From Mucilaginibacter lappiensis (lineage in GTDB: Bacteria > Bacteroidota > Bacteroidia > Sphingobacteriales > Sphingobacteriaceae), in NCBI RefSeq assembly GCF_900155965.1, contig NZ_FTMG01000002.1, positions 248,001 to 312,000 of the forward strand: a stretch of 64,000 nucleotides of DNA. Direction: 5' to 3'. This document shows positions 28,248 through 37,834 of the stretch, in pieces; the stretch's first letter is position 1; each line of letters starts with the position of its first letter. The translations under genes were made by a program, and so were the position numbers. The notes below the pieces were generated by a model. The model did no database searches, was not told where the DNA came from, and was given only the letters and a program-made list of their open reading frames with translations.

Positions 28248-29042
28248 TTAAACCTGCGATGTGCCTGTTGGCTGTAACAATGTTGATGTAATATGGGTTA
28301 TCAGCTTAGCATCAGAGTAATCGGGAATGCTGCTTACCTTTTTCCATTCCGGGTCGCTGCCAAAAGCTTTCCAGTGCGCGGCTTTGGCATCCAGATCGTC
28401 AAAAGTGATCATATAGGTAAGGTTTGGCCGGTGATCGCCAATGATAACCTCGCCAAAAAACACGGGATTAAACCCCAGTTTTTTAAAAATATCCACCTCG
28501 CCGGCATCGTTAAACATTTCCAGTTTCTTTTTGCCTGCGCTTTCGGTAGGATGTTCGTACCGGCGCAACTCAAAGATACGCGGACTTTTTTTAGGTACTT
28601 CCATTTTGGGCATGTGGGCAAAGGCTTTTAATAAGGAGCTTTCAATACGCTCATAAGCCGGTTCGGTAGCCGGGGCGTTTAAATAAGGTGCGCCTTTTTC
28701 CAGGTAAACCGGGTCGAGGTTTAGTTTTTCCTGCACGACTAAAAAATCGGCCAGACTACTAAATGGAATTAACACGTAAATTTTGGTTTGTCCCTCGGGT
28801 TTCAGCTCGGTGAACACGCCGATATGTTTACAGCCTAGTTTATTCAGTGCAGGTATGGCGGCGTTCTGAAAATAATCTTCTACCAGTTTTTGCTGGGTTT
28901 CGTTTTTTAAGAGATAGGTACGCAACTCGTAAAATTCGGTACTTTGTTTTTCTTTTACTGCTGATGCCATAACGCTATGGGTTGATATACCGGTTGCCGC
29001 TGCCGTTAAAGCCGAGGCTTTGAGAAATGAACGTCTTTTCAT
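28248..29042 (-). CDS. NIPSNAP family protein with Tat signal
   Basis: A 264-residue protein beginning MKRRSFLKASALTAAATG, a Tat leader. Two NIPSNAP/dimeric alpha-beta barrel repeats follow: FYELRTYLLKNETQQ (~36-150) and FELRRYEHPTESAGK (~160-255). Family members are often encoded beside sugar isomerases in Bacteroidota; biochemical function is not established. Ends 85 bp before the TIM-barrel gene, likely the same transcript. Confidence 0.85.
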   Translation of the reverse strand: MKRRSFLKASALTAAATGISTHSVMASAVKEKQSTEFYELRTYLLKNETQQKLVEDYFQNAAIPALNKLGCKHIGVFTELKPEGQTKIYVLIPFSSLADFLVVQEKLNLDPVYLEKGAPYLNAPATEPAYERIESSLLKAFAHMPKMEVPKKSPRIFELRRYEHPTESAGKKKLEMFNDAGEVDIFKKLGFNPVFFGEVIIGDHRPNLTYMITFDDLDAKAAHWKAFGSDPEWKKVSSIPDYSDAKLITHITSTLLQPTGTSQV

Positions 29043-29114
29043 GGATAGGTGGTTAATAATAAAATAAAGGTAGCAAGATAAAGGTAAAACGTATTATTGA
29101 ATATGCCATTGCGA

Positions 29115-29209
29115 GGCAACAGCCCCACCCAACCCTCCCCGGAAGGGAGGGCTTCAAAATATTTCCTAAAGTCTCCCCTACCGGGGGAGATTTAGAGGGG
29201 GCTGTTGCC
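29115..29209. repeat. 95-bp nested inverted repeat
   Basis: Outer 12-bp arms GGCAACAGCCCC / GGGGCTGTTGCC enclose two GC-rich hairpins (29133-29151 and 29172-29190). MITE/REP-like. Confidence 0.7.
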
Positions 29210-29278
29210 ACGAAATGACATGAGGAGAACTGTCATGCCCGTCGAAGCATGGTGGGCAGGCCTCTGCGCTCTACCCTT

Positions 29279-29526
29279 CCCGAGCTACCGTGTACCCACA
29301 TTTTTTCATGCCCCATCGGGGCTACCTGTTTGTAGAAATAAATATTCATTGTGTTGTGTCTCATTAGAGGCTACCCATTCACAAAGCAACAATTTACCTG
29401 CTAGCTGAGGGACGCACCTACGGAGCGTACTTATTTTACTTATTTATCTACAAACAGGTAGCCCCGATGGGGCAGAGTGTCCTAAAGTTTTCTTCAGCAA
29501 AGATGTGGGTACACGGTAGCTTCCCG
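29279..29526. repeat. 248-bp element with two nested long inverted repeats
   Basis: Outer arm GCTACCGTGTACCCACAT (29284-29301) is exactly complementary to 29503-29520. The inner arm of 27 bp (29310-29336, containing CCCCATCGGGG and CTACCTGTTTGTAG) is complementary to 29446-29472. The ~110-bp centre carries no ORF. Confidence 0.75.
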
Positions 29527-29544
29527 AGGGGTGATAGTCCTATG

Positions 29545-30603
29545 TTAAATATAGTATTTTTTCCTGAACCAGGAAGCCAGGTTAACCAAAGCAATCAAGG
29601 CCGGTACCTCTACCAACGGACCGATAACACCGGCAAAAGCTTCGCCGGAATTGATGCCAAATACACCGATAGCTACAGCAATGGCCAGCTCGAAATTATT
29701 ACCCGTAGCCGTAAAGGCGATGGAGCTGCTTTTGGAATAATCGGCCCCGAATGATTTACCGATAAAGAAACTCAGCAGGAACATCACCACGAAATAGATA
29801 ACCAGGGGAATAGCTATCCGGACAACATCAAACGGGATGTGTACAATAAGACCGCCTTTGAGGCTGAACATCAGCACAATGGTAAACAACAAGGCGATCA
29901 GGGTAACTGGCGAAATAAAGGGCACATATTTTTCTTGGAACCAGGCTTCTCCTTTAAGCCAGATCAATGCATACCGGCTGATGACGCCTGCCGCGAACGG
30001 AATGCCAAGGTAAATGCCTACACTTTTGGCTATCTCGCCCATGGTAATATGGACGGCTAGACCTTTAAGCCCAAACAGCGGCGGCAAAATAGTGATAAAC
30101 ACATAGGCATACACGCTGTACAGCAGTACCTGGAAAATGCTGTTTAGAGCGATTAATCCAGCAGCATATTCGCGGTTACCTTCGGCGAGCTCGTTCCACA
30201 CCACTACCATGGCTATGCAACGGGCAAGCCCAATGAGGATTAGTCCAACCATATAGGCCGGATGATCACGCAGGAAAGTGATTGCCAAAAAGAACATCAG
30301 CATAGGTCCTATTACCCAGTTGAGCACCAAAGAGGCGCTTAATACTTTGGTATCCTTAAATACCTGGCCCATGTTTTCATATTTTACTTTGGCCAGCGGC
30401 GGGTACATCATTAAAATTAGTCCAATGGCTAAAGGGATATTGGTTGTACCGCTGGAAAATGAATTGATGAACCCAGCCGAGGACGGTATAAAATAACCCA
30501 CAGCTACCCCTATCGCCATAGCCAGGAATATCCAGAGCGTAAGATATCGGTCCAGAAAGCTCAGTTTTTTACGCTCAGCCGGGGCGCAATGTTCAACCGG
30601 CAT
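29545..30603 (-). CDS. acr3: arsenite efflux transporter, ACR3 family
   Basis: A 352-residue, ten-helix inner-membrane carrier of the bile-acid/arsenite family. Motifs include [18 protein letters not shown], which holds the conserved Cys of ACR3 proteins, and the late helix region [17 protein letters not shown]. It expels arsenite (or antimonite) produced by the adjacent reductase. Its start overlaps the arsC stop by 11 bp and it is the last gene of the ars operon. Confidence 0.93.
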   Translation of the reverse strand: MPVEHCAPAERKKLSFLDRYLTLWIFLAMAIGVAVGYFIPSSAGFINSFSSGTTNIPLAIGLILMMYPPLAKVKYENMGQVFKDTKVLSASLVLNWVIGPMLMFFLAITFLRDHPAYMVGLILIGLARCIAMVVVWNELAEGNREYAAGLIALNSIFQVLLYSVYAYVFITILPPLFGLKGLAVHITMGEIAKSVGIYLGIPFAAGVISRYALIWLKGEAWFQEKYVPFISPVTLIALLFTIVLMFSLKGGLIVHIPFDVVRIAIPLVIYFVVMFLLSFFIGKSFGADYSKSSSIAFTATGNNFELAIAVAIGVFGINSGEAFAGVIGPLVEVPALIALVNLASWFRKKYYI

Positions 30604-31024
30604 GGGATGATTTTAAGTTTTCGTTCACAAAATTTTGGGTGTACTGCCTGATCAATTCGCGCACCTGCCTGAATTGTTCCATGATCTCCTCTTCGGTGCC
30701 TGTAGCTTTTGCCGGATCTGGGAAATTGTAATGCAGTTTGACCGCTTTGGTGGGGAAGTATGGACAGCTCTCCTTCGCGTTATCGCAAACGGTTATTACG
30801 TAGTCGAAATCAATATTCAGGTATTCATTAACGTTGTTGGAGGTGTGGTGGGAGATATCGACACCATCCCGTTTCATGATCTCAATAGCGCGGGGGTTAA
30901 CGCCATGCGTTTCAATTCCGGCACTGTAAATAGTTGCTTTATTGCCTGCAAAATAACGCAGGTAACCCTCGGCTATCTGGCTGCGGCAGCTGTTTCCGGT
31001 GCAAAGCACCAATACATTTTTCAT
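30593..31024 (-). CDS. arsC: arsenate reductase, low-molecular-weight phosphatase type (thioredoxin-linked)
   Basis: A 143-residue enzyme with the CX5R loop C8-TGNSC-R14 and the DP motif near FPDPAKATG (~residues 100-108), as in the Staphylococcus pI258 ArsC/Wzb superfamily. It reduces arsenate to arsenite in the cytoplasm for export by Acr3. Located between DUF6428 (28 bp gap) and acr3 (overlap). Confidence 0.92.
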   Translation of the reverse strand: MKNVLVLCTGNSCRSQIAEGYLRYFAGNKATIYSAGIETHGVNPRAIEIMKRDGVDISHHTSNNVNEYLNIDFDYVITVCDNAKESCPYFPTKAVKLHYNFPDPAKATGTEEEIMEQFRQVRELIRQYTQNFVNENLKSSHAG

Positions 31025-31052
31025 TAGTTATTTTTTACTTCTTTATGGATAT

Positions 31053-31613
31053 TTAACAACAGCCTGATTCCGGTGTGCAGCACGCCTCGGTTTTAATGGC
31101 CAGGGTCTTTAATTCTACCTTTGGGTTTGCGGGCGCGCAGCATTCCTCACCCTTTTCGTCTGTCCCACAGCTCCCGCCGCGACTAATCGCTTTGCATTGC
31201 ACGGCATCCGGGCGCAGGTTGACGATCAGGTTGTCGCCATTTACAATCATATCTCCCGGAAACATCTGGCGGGTATCAAATTCCGAATTGCCAAATTCTA
31301 TTTTAACAGTTCCGCTAGGATTAAGGGGTAGCATCTTTTCTACAATATCCACTATCGACAATGCCTTTTGTACCTTCATGGATCGCTCCTGTTGTTCGGC
31401 CTCGGGGACCCACAATTGCACAATGATCTCCGTCCAGGTGTTCATCACGCCACCACAATCAACCGAGGTAATTGGCGCCTGTTTAATTTCGGTGATGTGG
31501 TAAGCGGCATCTACCAGCTTGCCTTCGGCATATTGAAATTGGAGGTCCAGTTCGGGATGTTGTAACAGCTTTTCTTTAAATGTTGACCAATTGATAGCTT
31601 CTACTTTATTCAT
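31053..31613 (-). CDS. DUF6428-like ars-operon protein
   Basis: A 186-residue soluble protein. Recognisable segments are QAPITSVDCGGVMNTWTEI and SKV-type core strands; the C-terminal tail is rich in Cys (CGTDEKGEECCAPAN, then EACCTPESGCC), suggesting metalloid or metal binding. Proteins of this type recur in Bacteroidota ars operons and are annotated DUF6428; their function is not established. A copy of the ArsR-type operator lies just upstream. Confidence 0.72.
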   Translation of the reverse strand: MNKVEAINWSTFKEKLLQHPELDLQFQYAEGKLVDAAYHITEIKQAPITSVDCGGVMNTWTEIIVQLWVPEAEQQERSMKVQKALSIVDIVEKMLPLNPSGTVKIEFGNSEFDTRQMFPGDMIVNGDNLIVNLRPDAVQCKAISRGGSCGTDEKGEECCAPANPKVELKTLAIKTEACCTPESGCC

Positions 31614-31630
31614 GATTGATATATTCTATT

Positions 31631-31647
31631 ATTGCAATATTACGATT
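31631..31647 (-). promoter_or_regulatory. second ArsR-type operator copy inside the ars operon
   Basis: ATTGCAATATTACGATT, identical over 17 bp to 32002-32018, located between arsR and the DUF6428 gene 18 bp before the latter's start. Confidence 0.65.
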
Positions 31648-31664
31648 GATTGATGTAAAAAATT

Positions 31665-31994
31665 TTAGCAGCAACTATTCAAGTCCTTGTACGAAGAGAA
31701 CAGCACATTTAACTCCTTTTGTAAATTTGCCCAGGCTTTGGGCTCTATACAATAGCAAACACTTACGCCCTCTATGGTTCCTTGTATTAGTCCCGCGTTT
31801 TTCAGCTCTTTTAGATGTTGTGAAATGGTTGGCTGCGCCAGGCCCAACTCATCGGCCAGATCGCCGCAGATGCAGGCTTTGGCGGCTATAATGTGTTGCA
31901 ATATGGCAATACGCGCCGGGTGTGCTATAGCTTTTAACTGCACTGCCAGCTTGTTTTGCTCGTCGGTAAATATTTCTGTTTTGGTGATTCCCAT
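31665..31994 (-). CDS. arsR: ArsR/SmtB family arsenic-responsive repressor
   Basis: A 109-residue winged helix regulator. The helix-turn-helix is LADELGLAQPTISQHLKELK; the metalloid site candidates are ACIC(GD) at the start of that region and the terminal CC (NSCC). It should bind the operator palindromes and release them on arsenite binding. It is the first gene of the ars operon, with an operator directly in front of its start codon. Confidence 0.92.
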   Translation of the reverse strand: MGITKTEIFTDEQNKLAVQLKAIAHPARIAILQHIIAAKACICGDLADELGLAQPTISQHLKELKNAGLIQGTIEGVSVCYCIEPKAWANLQKELNVLFSSYKDLNSCC

Positions 31995-31999
31995 AATAT

Positions 32000-32018
32000 A
32001 TATTGCAATATTACGATT
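32000..32018 (-). promoter_or_regulatory. ArsR-type operator before arsR
   Basis: Contains the perfect 12-bp palindrome ATATTGCAATAT followed by TACGATT, only 6 bp from the arsR start codon, so the transcript leader must be short or the site overlaps the initiation region. Confidence 0.65.
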
Positions 32019-32146
32019 AATGTAGATTTATCAAGAATTATTTTAAAATCTTTTCTATCCCCAGTTATTAAGTTACAGTCTGGATTTTATAATTTGCGAG
32101 TAATTCGGGCTACTTCTCAAACACAAAATGCCCCAATTATTTACAA

Positions 32147-33145
32147 ATGAATATGATGTTATTTAAATACATGGTTATGACTGGCCTTTTGCTTACTGGT
32201 CAGATACTGCTGGCTCAGGATAAAACAATAAATCCAGGAGCCATTTGGCCCGATTCGGATGGTAATCATATCCAGGCCCATGGAGGTGGAATAATCAAAA
32301 TAAAGGGAACGTATTTCTGGTACGGGGAAGAAAGGAGAAAAGGACTTGATTCAAATTTCAGGTATGTGAGCTGTTATTCGTCAACTGATCTGATCAATTG
32401 GAAGTTCAGAAATGATGTAGTAAAGATGTCAGATCCGGAAAATTTAGGGAAAGGTTGGATATTGGAACGTCCCAAAGTGTTTTTTAACGCAGAAACTAAA
32501 AAGTATGTGATGTACTTTCACCTTGACGATGTAACTTATCAATACGCAAGGGTTGGTATTGCTATCAGTGACCGGGCAGACGGGAACTTTCGTTTTGTTA
32601 AAAGCCTTAGACCTTTGGGAAGGCCCAGCAGAGATATTGGACAATTTATTGATGATGATGGGAGTGCCTTTCTGATATTTGAGGATCGGGAACTGGGTTT
32701 TCACATTGCTCAGCTTTCTGCTGATTATATGAATGTGGAAAAAGAGATGTGCCTCATCAAAATGCCATTGGAAGGGGGAGCATTAGTGCATTTTGAGGGA
32801 TTATATTATGTTATTGGCTCGCAACTGTCTGGCTGGGCTCCTAATCCGAATAAGTATGCAACATCAAAAACACTTACCGGCCCCTGGACTGCATTTAACG
32901 ATATAGCTCCTCCCGGTTCTAATACCTATCAGTCACAATCAACAATGATGCTTAAAGTTGTTGGTACAAACGCAACTGCGGTTATTTTTATGGCCGATCA
33001 ATGGAACCCATCCCATCAATCAGATTCCCGTTATCTTTGGATGCCACTGGAAATTGGCAAAGGAAAATTATGGCTGCCAAAACCGCAGCCTTGGACAATT
33101 GATCTTAAAGAAGGTGCTGTAAAACTCGTTTCAAAAAAGCAATAG
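32147..33145 (+). CDS. GH43-family glycosidase, exo-beta-1,3-galactanase-like
   Basis: A 332-residue secreted enzyme (signal peptide ends LLAQ) with the five-bladed propeller. NPGAIWPDSDGNHIQAHGGG and ILERPKVFFN are hallmarks of the GH43 subfamily around exo-beta-1,3-galactanases, where the Glu of ERPKV is the acid and a classic GH43 catalytic base Asp is lacking. Subfamily 24 is the best guess. It stands alone after the divergent ars operon. Confidence 0.78.
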   Translation: MNMMLFKYMVMTGLLLTGQILLAQDKTINPGAIWPDSDGNHIQAHGGGIIKIKGTYFWYGEERRKGLDSNFRYVSCYSSTDLINWKFRNDVVKMSDPENLGKGWILERPKVFFNAETKKYVMYFHLDDVTYQYARVGIAISDRADGNFRFVKSLRPLGRPSRDIGQFIDDDGSAFLIFEDRELGFHIAQLSADYMNVEKEMCLIKMPLEGGALVHFEGLYYVIGSQLSGWAPNPNKYATSKTLTGPWTAFNDIAPPGSNTYQSQSTMMLKVVGTNATAVIFMADQWNPSHQSDSRYLWMPLEIGKGKLWLPKPQPWTIDLKEGAVKLVSKKQ

Positions 33146-33365
33146 TGTTAAGGTTACCGCCTTAAGTCAGAAGCCACTAGTTGTGATTATAATTAGGTCA
33201 TAAGGCTTTGCCGCTTAAGCGAGGTTAAATCGTTACTTTTTATTCTATTGAATATACAGCTTAGGTTATCTATCAATTAGGTAGCGTTTTTTACATATAA
33301 AACACATTCTTTTCCCTAAACTTGCATTAATAAGAGGCTGTTTCCTACAGCAGCCGGCATAAAAC

Positions 33366-34175
33366 ATGAGTGAGGATTTTTACGAGCAAATTTTTAACAA
33401 GCAGCAAAGGCTTGAGGCCGTGCCGTCGAACAAGGAGATCACCCGCTGGGCGCTCCAGGTAATTCATTTGCTATATCCCGAGCAAACCGGAAAGGTATTT
33501 GCCGATGTTGCGGCACTCAAAGCGGAGTTTACCCTGCTGGAGAATGAGCTGCATCACATGATGGAGGTTACCAAAGGCTGCGGCGATTGTGATAATAAGC
33601 AACGGGCCGACCGCTTTTTTAAAGGCCTGCCGGAGCTGTTTAGGGTATTGAATACAGATATACAAGCCATATTTACCGGCGACCCTGCGGCCCAAAGCGA
33701 GTTTGAAGTGGTGCGTACCTACCCGGGCTTTTTGGCTATATCCTTATATCGCCTGGCGCATAGTTTGTATATTGATCATGTGCCCTTGATCCCCAGGATA
33801 CTCACCGAATACGCGCATTCCAAAACGGGTATCGACATACATCCCGCGGCCGAAATTGGCGAATATTTTTACATCGACCACGGTACCGGTATTGTGATAG
33901 GCGAAAGCGCCGTAATTGGCAACCATGTAAAATTGTACCAGGGCATTACCCTGGGTGCGCTGAGCGTGGATAAAAGCATGGCCAATACCAAACGCCACCC
34001 TACGGTTGAAGATCATGTAGTGATATATTCCGGCGCTACCATCCTGGGCGGCGAAACCATTATTGGAAATAACAGCCTTATTGGCGGTAACGTATGGCTT
34101 ACTAAAAGCGTGCCACCATATTCGAGGGTGTATCACACTCCAAGTCACCGGACTATAAATAGCGACGAAGTGTAG
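33366..34175 (+). CDS. cysE: serine O-acetyltransferase
   Basis: A 269-residue enzyme: helical N-terminal part (~1-130) and left-handed beta-helix of hexapeptide repeats (~150-260). The active-site segment is [20 protein letters not shown] followed by [19 protein letters not shown] and TKRHPTVED. It acetylates L-serine with acetyl-CoA in the cytoplasm, feeding the cysteine synthase gene 1.4 kb downstream, which is separated from it by a serine hydrolase. Confidence 0.92.
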   Translation: MSEDFYEQIFNKQQRLEAVPSNKEITRWALQVIHLLYPEQTGKVFADVAALKAEFTLLENELHHMMEVTKGCGDCDNKQRADRFFKGLPELFRVLNTDIQAIFTGDPAAQSEFEVVRTYPGFLAISLYRLAHSLYIDHVPLIPRILTEYAHSKTGIDIHPAAEIGEYFYIDHGTGIVIGESAVIGNHVKLYQGITLGALSVDKSMANTKRHPTVEDHVVIYSGATILGGETIIGNNSLIGGNVWLTKSVPPYSRVYHTPSHRTINSDEV

Positions 34176-34313
34176 CGATTATCTTACCGACATTTTATGA
34201 CTACTCACCGAGAGTTTATGATCTCTGGCCTCGCTGCATCAATTAATTGAATTGTTTTTATTCATTATTGTAAATAATAAACAGATAATGGTTTAAAATT
34301 TACAACCTATAAA

Positions 34314-35453
34314 ATGAAACCTTTCATTACAGCAGCTTTTTTTTATCTGTGTTTTGTCTGCTTAAGTGCCGGTGCTCAAGATAAAAATGCTTTATTGAGC
34401 GATAATAAACTTAAAAGCCGGATGGACTCGGCCGTTGATCTGGGAGCGAAACGTTATATGGATACGCCCAATACCATTGGGTTATCTATAGGAATTTACA
34501 AGGGCGGTAAAACATACACCTACAATTACGGCGAAATAAAGAGAGGTTCCGGTCAGCTGCCTAATGCCGATAACTTTTACAATCTGGGTTCGGTTGCCAA
34601 AACTTTTGTTACCACCATGCTTGCAGAAGCGGTAATTGAAAAGAAAGTATCTCTTCATGATGATATCCGTAAATACTTACCGGGCAATTATCCCAACCTG
34701 GCGTTCAATGGACATCCCATCAGGCTTGTCGACCTGGCTAACCATACCTCCGGGTTGCCGGGCACAGCGCATATTTTCCAGGCTTCGGTAAAAGATAGTG
34801 TCAGAAAACTGAGCCTTCCTGATCAGTTGCATTTTTATAATGTATACAAGGCCGACAGCTTGCTCAAAGATCTGCACCGATTAACCCCCGATACCATACC
34901 AGGCACAAAATACAGGTACAATGGCAACGGTATGATGGTATTGATATTATTGCTGGAGCGTATATATCACAAACCTTATGAGCAGCTGGTAACGCATTAT
35001 TTAAAAACACATTTAGATATGGCGGACACCAAAACGCAGATCGTCATAACGAGTAAACGTTTGGCGCAAGGTTATGACAGAAACAATAAGCCACAACCCT
35101 ACCTCAATTTGGTTGATTATTATAACGGCCCAAGCATGAACTCTACCATTCATGATATGCTTAAATATATAAAGGCCAATTTAGCTGAACAGGATCCGGC
35201 CATAAAACTTATTCATCAGCCAACCTGGAAAGATGCGGAAGGTACAACCATTGGTTTGGGCTGGATGATAGATACGGATTATAAAGGAACCAGAATTATT
35301 TACCACGATGGACATACCGGAATTGGCTTTAATACGCTTTGCCTGTTTTATCCTGGGAAAGATCTGGGTTATATTATCATCGTGAACGATAATATCAGTC
35401 AGCAACGGCTTTTCGATCTGCAAAAAAACGTACAGCAGCATTTAGATCAATAA
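34314..35453 (+). CDS. serine hydrolase, class C beta-lactamase family
   Basis: A 379-residue secreted protein (signal ends GAQ). Motifs: S93-V-A-K96 (SxxK), a second box reading YNGNG where YxN is usual (the Asn is displaced by one), and HDGHTGIG as third box. It is an esterase/peptidase relative with unknown substrate. Position between cysE and cysM looks accidental; it has its own ~140-bp upstream region. Confidence 0.85.
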   Translation: MKPFITAAFFYLCFVCLSAGAQDKNALLSDNKLKSRMDSAVDLGAKRYMDTPNTIGLSIGIYKGGKTYTYNYGEIKRGSGQLPNADNFYNLGSVAKTFVTTMLAEAVIEKKVSLHDDIRKYLPGNYPNLAFNGHPIRLVDLANHTSGLPGTAHIFQASVKDSVRKLSLPDQLHFYNVYKADSLLKDLHRLTPDTIPGTKYRYNGNGMMVLILLLERIYHKPYEQLVTHYLKTHLDMADTKTQIVITSKRLAQGYDRNNKPQPYLNLVDYYNGPSMNSTIHDMLKYIKANLAEQDPAIKLIHQPTWKDAEGTTIGLGWMIDTDYKGTRIIYHDGHTGIGFNTLCLFYPGKDLGYIIIVNDNISQQRLFDLQKNVQQHLDQ

Positions 35454-35554
35454 CCGGGCTCTATCATATCATTTTCATAATCCCACCTGTTTTTAATTTG
35501 TAGTACCTAAAGCAAAATATTCGGCTTAATTTAGCTATCATACAAATAAAAATT

Positions 35555-36427
35555 ATGGCCGGCATTATTGATATCATAGGAAATACGCCACTGGTTGAAA
35601 TACAAAAACTAAATCCCAATCCCAACGTAAAGATATACGCCAAACTGGAGGGTAATAACCCCGGCGGCAGCGTGAAGGACAGGGCTGCGCTCAACATGAT
35701 CCGCAGCGCTATCGAACGAGGTGACATCAAACCGGGCACCAAACTCGTTGAGGCTACCAGCGGTAACACGGGCATTGCGCTGGCTATGATAGCCCGTTTG
35801 TTTAATTTGGAGATTGAACTGGTAATGCCCTCCAACTCTACCCGGGAGCGTACATTAACCATGGAGGCTTACGGAGCCAAAGTAACCCTGCTGGAAGGTA
35901 TTGAGCTTTGTAGGGATTACGCCGAAGAGAAAGGTGCTACCGAGGGCTATTTCCTGCTGAACCAGTTTGCCAATCCCGATAATTATATGGCCCACGTAAA
36001 AACTACCGGTCCGGAAATATGGCGTGATACCGAAGGTAAAATAACCCACTTTGTAAGCGCTATGGGCACCACGGGTACCATTATGGGTTGTTCTAGGTAT
36101 TTTAAAGATAAGAATAAAGATATACAGATAGTCGGCTGCCAGCCTACCGAAGGCTCATCCATCCCGGGCATCCGTCGCTGGCCCGAAGCCTATCTGCCCA
36201 AAATATTTGATGCCAGCCGAGTTGACCGCGTAATGGATATATCCGAAGCAGAAGCTACCCAAATGGCTCGCCAGATGGCTAAAGTTGAAGGCATATTTGC
36301 CGGCATGAGCAGCGGCGGCGCACTAGCTGGAGCCATTAAACTGGCTGCTGAGCTAAAAGAAGGCGTCATTGTATTCATCTGCTGCGATCGTGGCGACAGG
36401 TATTTGAGTAGTGACCTCTTTGGGTAA
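35555..36427 (+). CDS. cysM: cysteine synthase B
   Basis: A 290-residue PLP enzyme of fold type II. PLP lysine K41 lies in GGSVKDRAAL; the substrate loop is TSGNTGIA and the phosphate loop follows GTTGT. EGSSIPGIRRWP is the CysM-specific stretch. It makes L-cysteine from O-acetylserine (and sulfide, or thiosulfate in CysM types) and pairs functionally with cysE. Confidence 0.92.
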   Translation: MAGIIDIIGNTPLVEIQKLNPNPNVKIYAKLEGNNPGGSVKDRAALNMIRSAIERGDIKPGTKLVEATSGNTGIALAMIARLFNLEIELVMPSNSTRERTLTMEAYGAKVTLLEGIELCRDYAEEKGATEGYFLLNQFANPDNYMAHVKTTGPEIWRDTEGKITHFVSAMGTTGTIMGCSRYFKDKNKDIQIVGCQPTEGSSIPGIRRWPEAYLPKIFDASRVDRVMDISEAEATQMARQMAKVEGIFAGMSSGGALAGAIKLAAELKEGVIVFICCDRGDRYLSSDLFG

Positions 36428-36444
36428 AGGCAATATAAAAATAT

Positions 36445-36521
36445 TGTCATCCTGAGGAACGAAGGATTTTCTTCACCGAACCTATCGTACAATAGATACT
36501 TCACTCCGTTCAGTATGACAA
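36445..36521. repeat. dispersed ~80-bp palindromic repeat, copy 2
   Basis: TGTCATCCTGAGGAACGAAG ... ACTCCGTTCAGTATGACA, aligned end to end with 19782-19860; located directly after cysM. Confidence 0.75.
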
Positions 36522-36580
36522 ACTTTTCACCGTACACAAATTTGATCCTCTCCTTAACTTTTCGTATATTTATACATCTA

Positions 36581-36617
36581 ACAGCCCGCTTATCTTTTCA
36601 GGAGATAAGCGGGCTGT
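36581..36617. terminator. long hairpin, likely bidirectional terminator
   Basis: Perfect 14-bp stem ACAGCCCGCTTATC / GATAAGCGGGCTGT with a 9-nt loop, no clear T-run on either side. Confidence 0.55.
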
Positions 36618-36832
36618 TAGGTTAAAGGGAAAATAAGGCCAAAACCGGCCGTTTACTATGTAGTATTCTGTATGTCAATAAATTAATACTTTTTAAACCT
36701 TTCAAAACACATCAAAAATTTGTTAAAAAGTGTTAAAATGGCGTTAAAGGTTTGTTTAAATAGGCAAAAAGCAAGCGCTTTTACCTTGTTTTGACTAAAA
36801 AAGTGTTAAAATTAAAGGTTTAAAAAGTTTTA

Positions 36833-37834
36833 CTACTTCAATTTTCTGGCGGTTACGCCCTCATTGGTAATCTTCACGGGTTGAATATTACCATCTTTAT
36901 CAAAGTGCATTTTGTCGATACACATCACCCGGTGGTTGGCATCAGTTTCGGTAAGTGGCCTGCGGTGGTAAACAATATACCATTCGTCTGTACCGGGTAC
37001 ATTGATCACCGAGTGGTGGCCCGCACCGGTAGCGATACTGGCATCTTGCTTTAAAATAGTGCCGATGCGCTTAAATGGTCCAAATGGGGTATCACCAATA
37101 GCATAAGCCACCCGGTAATCCGGACCGGTCCAGCCGCCTTCGCTCCACATAAAATAGTATTTGCCCTTGCGCTTAAACATCACCGGGCCTTCTACATAGC
37201 CTTCGGGGGTTATTTTCTTATAGGTTACGCTATCGTCAAAAGGCACAACACCTGTAAAATCGTTCTTTAATTTCACGATGTTACACTGGCCCCAGCCGCC
37301 ATATATCATATAATACTGGCCATTATCGTCCCTGTAAACAAACTGGTCGATAGGTTGTGCTTTGTTGATGATCTGGTCGATAAGGGGTTTGCCCAGGTAG
37401 TCTTTAAAAGGGCCTTCGGGTTTGTCGCTTACAGCCACACCGATGCCGCCTTTTTCATTATTGTTCTGGATATCATTAGCGCCGAAGAACAGGTAGTATT
37501 TGCCATCTTTTTCGGTAACGGCAGGGGCCCAAAGTGCACGCCTTACCCACTTGACTCCGCTGGTATCAATCACATGGCTGTGCTTGGTCCAATGTATTAG
37601 GTCGGGCGATGAAAAGGCATCCATAAATACCTGCTCATTGTATTTGGCAGAGTAAGTGGGATATAGCCAGTACTGATGATTGAATATTTTGGCTTCCGGA
37701 TCGGCATACCAGCCCTCAACCACAGGATTGCCTGATGTTTTTTTGTTTTGTGCGTAGACGTTAATTGCTGGTGCTAATAATGTTACACCTAATAGTACGC
37801 TTGAAAGCAGCTTTGAGACTATGCTCCTGTTCAT
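36833..37834 (-). CDS. GH43 glycoside hydrolase (arabinofuranosidase/xylosidase type)
   Basis: A 333-residue secreted enzyme (signal ends VYAQ). The three propeller carboxylates of classical GH43 are visible: base D45 (GWYADPEA), pKa-modulating D163 (QPIDQFVY) and acid E215 (YVEGPVMF). This contrasts with the GH43 at 32147, which lacks the base. Its start codon overlaps the stop of the RhlE-like helicase by 4 bp, an odd coupling of a housekeeping gene to a glycosidase. Confidence 0.88.
   Translation of the reverse strand: MNRSIVSKLLSSVLLGVTLLAPAINVYAQNKKTSGNPVVEGWYADPEAKIFNHQYWLYPTYSAKYNEQVFMDAFSSPDLIHWTKHSHVIDTSGVKWVRRALWAPAVTEKDGKYYLFFGANDIQNNNEKGGIGVAVSDKPEGPFKDYLGKPLIDQIINKAQPIDQFVYRDDNGQYYMIYGGWGQCNIVKLKNDFTGVVPFDDSVTYKKITPEGYVEGPVMFKRKGKYYFMWSEGGWTGPDYRVAYAIGDTPFGPFKRIGTILKQDASIATGAGHHSVINVPGTDEWYIVYHRRPLTETDANHRVMCIDKMHFDKDGNIQPVKITNEGVTARKLK

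Larger units (their letters stand above)
29043..29544. other. 502-bp intergenic region filled with palindromic repeats
   Basis: Holds two separate repeat elements (29115-29209 and 29279-29526). No coding sequence is credible; apparent ORFs here run through the repeats. Confidence 0.7.
36428..36832. other. 405-bp intergenic region between convergent genes
   Basis: Contains copy 2 of the ~80-bp repeat and one long hairpin (36581-36617); the rest is AT-rich with no gene seen. Confidence 0.6.

Noticed and set aside
29205..29408. 67-codon ORF in the repeat block
   Set aside because: Composed of inverted-repeat sequence; no coding features.
34314..35453. Antibiotic-resistance beta-lactamase
   Set aside because: Motifs only show membership in the broad serine hydrolase family; the YxN box is altered and there is no resistance context.
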